A stretch of DNA of 64,000 nt from Planomicrobium okeanokoites (lineage in GTDB: Bacteria; Bacillota; Bacilli; Bacillales_A; Planococcaceae): positions 1 through 64,000 of the forward strand of contig NZ_QQRS01000008.1 of the NCBI RefSeq assembly GCF_003428875.1. Reading direction: 5' to 3'. A program made the position numbers and the translations under genes. This document shows positions 61,590 to 64,000 of this stretch, in pieces; position 1 is the stretch's first letter; every line of letters begins with the position of its first letter. Under the pieces are notes generated by a model that was given only the letters and a program-made list of their open reading frames with translations, did no database searches and was not told the origin of the DNA.

Positions 61590-62489
61590 TTATTTATAGA
61601 TATCAGCCAGAGCTGATCTCAGATCGGGGTATGCAAATTCGAAACCATGCTGCTGCAGAACTTCCGGCAGTACGCGCTGTCCTTCAAGAACGAGGCGGCT
61701 TTTGTCGCCGAGCACAGCTTTTAGGGCGAACTCAGGCACCGGGAACCAATGCGGACGCCCCAAAGCGTGTCCGACTTCTTTGCCGAAATCCTTCATGCGC
61801 TTCGGATAGGGAGCGGTCACATTAAATGGTCCACTCAGTTCTTCTGTTTCAATAGCGAATAAAACCGCGCTGGCGACGTCATGAATGTGGATCCACGACA
61901 GCCATTGCCGGCCGGAACCGACTGTGCCGCCTCCAAAAAGCTTGTAAGGAAGGGCCATCAACGGCAAGGCACCTTCTTTTTTGCCAAGGATAATGCCAAA
62001 TCGTCCATACGCTACCCTCACGCCGAAGTCTTTCGCTTGATCTGCAAGGCGTTCCCATTCGATAACAGTTTCAGCAAGGAAGTCGTCGCCGCGTTCCGTC
62101 GATTTCTCTGTATAGGATTTTTCCGTTGACGCAGGATAAATACCGACAGCGCTTGCATTCACCAGTACTTCAGGTTTTCGTTCCATTTCCTTGATGATGC
62201 GCAGCACTTCATTGGTCGATTCGACGCGGCTGCTGTAAATAAGTTTCTTCTGTTCATCATCCCAGCGTCCATCGTTGATGGATGAACCTGCCAGATTTAC
62301 AAAAGCATCGATGCCTGCCAGTTTCTTTTCCGGTTCTGCGCCATCTGTCAGCCACTCAACATAATGGATGCCGTTGTCTGATGGTTTCGGGCTTCTCGTC
62401 AGGATGAAAACTTCGTGTCCGTGCTGAGTGAATAATTTCGTCATTTCATTGCCGGCAAAGCCGGTTCCTCCAGTGATTGCAATCTTCAT
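61590..62489 (-). CDS. yfhF: TIGR01777 family epimerase (SDR39U1-like, YfhF)
   Basis: A 299-residue NAD(P)-binding protein of the extended short-chain dehydrogenase group. The cofactor loop is ITGGTGFAGNEM (residues 4-15), followed by VNLAGSSINDGRW (about 69-81) and VNASAVGIYP (active-site region, where the catalytic Tyr is in GIYP). A C-terminal DUF1731-like region (RVLPEVLQQHGFEFAYPDL) confirms the TIGR01777 group. Substrate unknown. ATG 62489 follows GGAGGCG; ATG 62504 lies before it. It is divergent from recX, as in Bacillus. Confidence 0.87.
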   Translation of the reverse strand: MKIAITGGTGFAGNEMTKLFTQHGHEVFILTRSPKPSDNGIHYVEWLTDGAEPEKKLAGIDAFVNLAGSSINDGRWDDEQKKLIYSSRVESTNEVLRIIKEMERKPEVLVNASAVGIYPASTEKSYTEKSTERGDDFLAETVIEWERLADQAKDFGVRVAYGRFGIILGKKEGALPLMALPYKLFGGGTVGSGRQWLSWIHIHDVASAVLFAIETEELSGPFNVTAPYPKRMKDFGKEVGHALGRPHWFPVPEFALKAVLGDKSRLVLEGQRVLPEVLQQHGFEFAYPDLRSALADIYK

Positions 62490-62581
62490 GCCTATCGCCT
62501 CCATTTCCTATATAGTACCCTGAATCGATGCATTTAAGCTCTTAAAAGGGTATACTGAATAAGGAAGAGAGGTGCCGCTGA

Positions 62582-63388
62582 ATGCCTATAATCACAAAGA
62601 TCACACAGGGGAAAAACAATCCGGAACGCTATAATATTTTTCTGGAGGAAAAGTTCGCTTTCAGTGTTGATGAAACGGTGCTTGTCAGATATCAATTGAC
62701 CAAAGGCAAAGAGCTGGACCAATGGACCATCGAAGAAATGAACTTCGAAGATGAAATCCGTAAAGCGTTCAATAAAGCCCTTGATTTTTTAAGCTTCAGG
62801 ATGCGCAGTGAAAATGAAGTGCGCCAGAAGCTGAAAGATAAAGAATTCGGGGAAGCAGTAATAGATGAAGCCATTAAAAAATTATATGAATTGAATTTTC
62901 TTGACGACCGCGCTTTTTCGGAAGCATTGATGCGGACGCAGATGAGATCATCAAAAAAAGGACCGAAAGCGATCCAGCAGGACATGCAAAAGAAAGGGAT
63001 TGATAAACAGGTGCAAAAAGATGTTCTCGCTTCCTATTCAGAAGAAGAGCAATTAGAGCTCGCCAAGGAGATGGCTGAAAAAATCGCCGATAAAGAAAAG
63101 ACGAAAACACCAAGGCAGATTGAACAGAAAATCAGTGATACCCTTCTTCGTAAGGGTTATTCGTATTCATTGATCAAATTGGCAATCGCCGATCTGGATT
63201 TAGATAAAGATGAAGACCAATGGACGGATATTGTAGCGGCACAGGGTGATAAATTGTGGCGTAAACACAGCGGCAAGCTGACCGGCTACGACTTGAAATC
63301 GAAAGTGAAGCAAGGTCTTTACCAAAAAGGGTTTCCTGCTGAAGTGATCAACGAATACTTGGAAAAAAAGGAGAACGAAGATGAGTGA
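62582..63388 (+). CDS. recX: Recombination regulator RecX
   Basis: A 268-residue RecX, long as in Bacillales. It modulates RecA filaments. Repeated three-helix modules are visible: ALDFLSFRMRSENEVRQKL (about residues 65-83) and ALMRTQMRSSKKGPKAI (about 118-134). ATG 62582 follows GAGAGGTG. A TATACT box lies at 62551-62556 on the plus strand. It overlaps yfhH by eight bases. Confidence 0.9.
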   Translation: MPIITKITQGKNNPERYNIFLEEKFAFSVDETVLVRYQLTKGKELDQWTIEEMNFEDEIRKAFNKALDFLSFRMRSENEVRQKLKDKEFGEAVIDEAIKKLYELNFLDDRAFSEALMRTQMRSSKKGPKAIQQDMQKKGIDKQVQKDVLASYSEEEQLELAKEMAEKIADKEKTKTPRQIEQKISDTLLRKGYSYSLIKLAIADLDLDKDEDQWTDIVAAQGDKLWRKHSGKLTGYDLKSKVKQGLYQKGFPAEVINEYLEKKENEDE

Positions 63389-63713
63389 GGAAAAACGCTA
63401 TAACCAGATGGACGAACAGGAATTGCGGACGGAAATCGCGCGGCTGAAGGAAAAAGCGCGGAAAGCCGAACAGCTCGGAATCATCAACGAATTTGCGGTA
63501 TTGGAGCGCAAAGCCATTATGGCGGCGTCCTACCTGTTGGATCCGGAAGATTTCAAAAAAGGGGAAGTCTACCATATAGAAGGAGATCCCAATGTATATT
63601 TCCAAATCGATTATCTGAAAGGCCGATTTGCATGGGGTTACCGTCTCGGGGGAGAAAAATATACAGAGGCATTGCCGATATCCATGCTGCGTCCTTTAAA
63701 AGAAGGGAAGTAA
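63381..63713 (+). CDS. yfhH: YfhH family protein (DUF1811)
   Basis: A 110-residue protein of the YfhH family. A charged helical N-terminus (YNQMDEQELRTEIARLKEKA) precedes a small beta-rich domain with GEVYHIEGDPNVYFQIDYLKG, typical for the family. Function unknown. Start overlaps recX end; yfhJ follows after four bases. Confidence 0.88.
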   Translation: MSEEKRYNQMDEQELRTEIARLKEKARKAEQLGIINEFAVLERKAIMAASYLLDPEDFKKGEVYHIEGDPNVYFQIDYLKGRFAWGYRLGGEKYTEALPISMLRPLKEGK

Positions 63714-63717
63714 AAAG

Positions 63718-63969
63718 ATGAAAGAACTTATCGAACAATTAACATACGAGCTGCAGGAAAAGAATCCGAAAATAACCGAAGAGAAAGCAAGAACATGGAT
63801 CGAGCTGCTGGCATCGGATTTTGAATCATCCTATGCGAAAGCGGGCTATGATTACCAAGGAACAGAAGTGGTGGAAAAAGTTGTCCGCCAGTGGATCGAC
63901 AGCTACGGTGAAAATATCCATGAATTTGCAGCGAGTAATCCAAAATATGCTCACTTGCTGAATGATTAG
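63718..63969 (+). CDS. yfhJ: YfhJ family protein (WVELL domain)
   Basis: An 83-residue protein. The family motif appears as WIELLASDFESSYAKAG (about residues 27-43, Ile in place of Val in WVELL), followed by VRQWIDSYGENIHEF. Function unknown. It starts at 63718, nine bases after GAAGGGAAG, in the recX-yfhH-yfhJ unit, which matches Bacillus gene order. The last 31 bases of the window hold no further gene. Confidence 0.87.
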   Translation: MKELIEQLTYELQEKNPKITEEKARTWIELLASDFESSYAKAGYDYQGTEVVEKVVRQWIDSYGENIHEFAASNPKYAHLLND

Positions 63970-64000
63970 TTCAAGCTTCACAGGTTGGAAAGCAATACAA

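Overview
This 64 kb window comes from a low-to-moderate GC Gram-positive bacterium of the order Bacillales. The gene set and order suggest Planococcaceae (Planococcus-like), but that is inference from content; no 16S sequence is present. Support includes a Bacillus-type pur operon with a guanine riboswitch, a Bacillus-like yerA/yerC-pcrB-pcrA-ligA-camS-gatCAB-dgkB block, a short-type cytochrome bd with its small CydS subunit, and the small Bacillales families YebG/NETI, FbpA, YfkK, YfhH and YfhJ. Coding is dense, mostly on the + strand, with strong GGAGG-type ribosome binding sites and many intrinsic terminators. No phage, IS transposase, tRNA or CRISPR array was seen.

Layout. 1-132: the 3' end of a 5S rRNA and the rRNA terminator. 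370-1106: yebE-yebG. 1122-1405: a complete purine control region (two inverted PurBoxes, a sigma-A promoter, a guanine riboswitch and its terminator). 1427-14431: purEKBCSQLFMNHD, twelve genes for de novo IMP synthesis, mostly overlapping or closely spaced. The exception is a 354-bp hairpin-rich insert between purN and purH. 14635-18513: a GNAT acetyltransferase, a YerA-type adenine deaminase, the TrpR-like regulator YerC and pcrB. 18542-28920: pcrA-ligA-camS (DNA repair and lipoprotein), gatCAB (Gln-tRNA amidation), a thioredoxin-fold protein and the lipid kinase dgkB.

28967-42756: a Nudix hydrolase (-), cydA-cydB-cydS, the first RlmCD-type rRNA methyltransferase, a small FbpA-like protein, an amidase, a divergent TetR/MFS efflux pair with mirrored operator-like sites, a DEAD-box helicase, an M29 aminopeptidase, a secreted SGNH hydrolase, a small basic protein and an M20 peptidase. 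42846-43667: a TPP riboswitch controlling thiT. 43784-52005: methionine aminopeptidase, a TspO-like membrane protein, PepF, a GNAT protein, a DinB protein, beta-carbonic anhydrase, MreBH, a 46-aa membrane peptide and a second M29 aminopeptidase.

52233-54523: a two-gene unit of FAD monooxygenase and SAM methyltransferase, the most likely specialised-metabolism feature here. 54683-63969: yfkK, an alanine/Na+ symporter, a YtxH/YihY pair, a small SE1561-like protein, OsmC, an MFS transporter, a second RlmCD paralogue, a YfhF-type epimerase, recX, yfhH and yfhJ.

Most of the window is ordinary conserved chromosome. The parts worth a second look are non-coding: the structured insert between purN and purH, a 139-bp repeat-flanked insertion after the dinB-like gene, a nested palindrome before the adenine deaminase gene, and an orphan leader-like unit at 58.3-58.5 kb with two strong Shine-Dalgarno sequences and only tiny reading frames.
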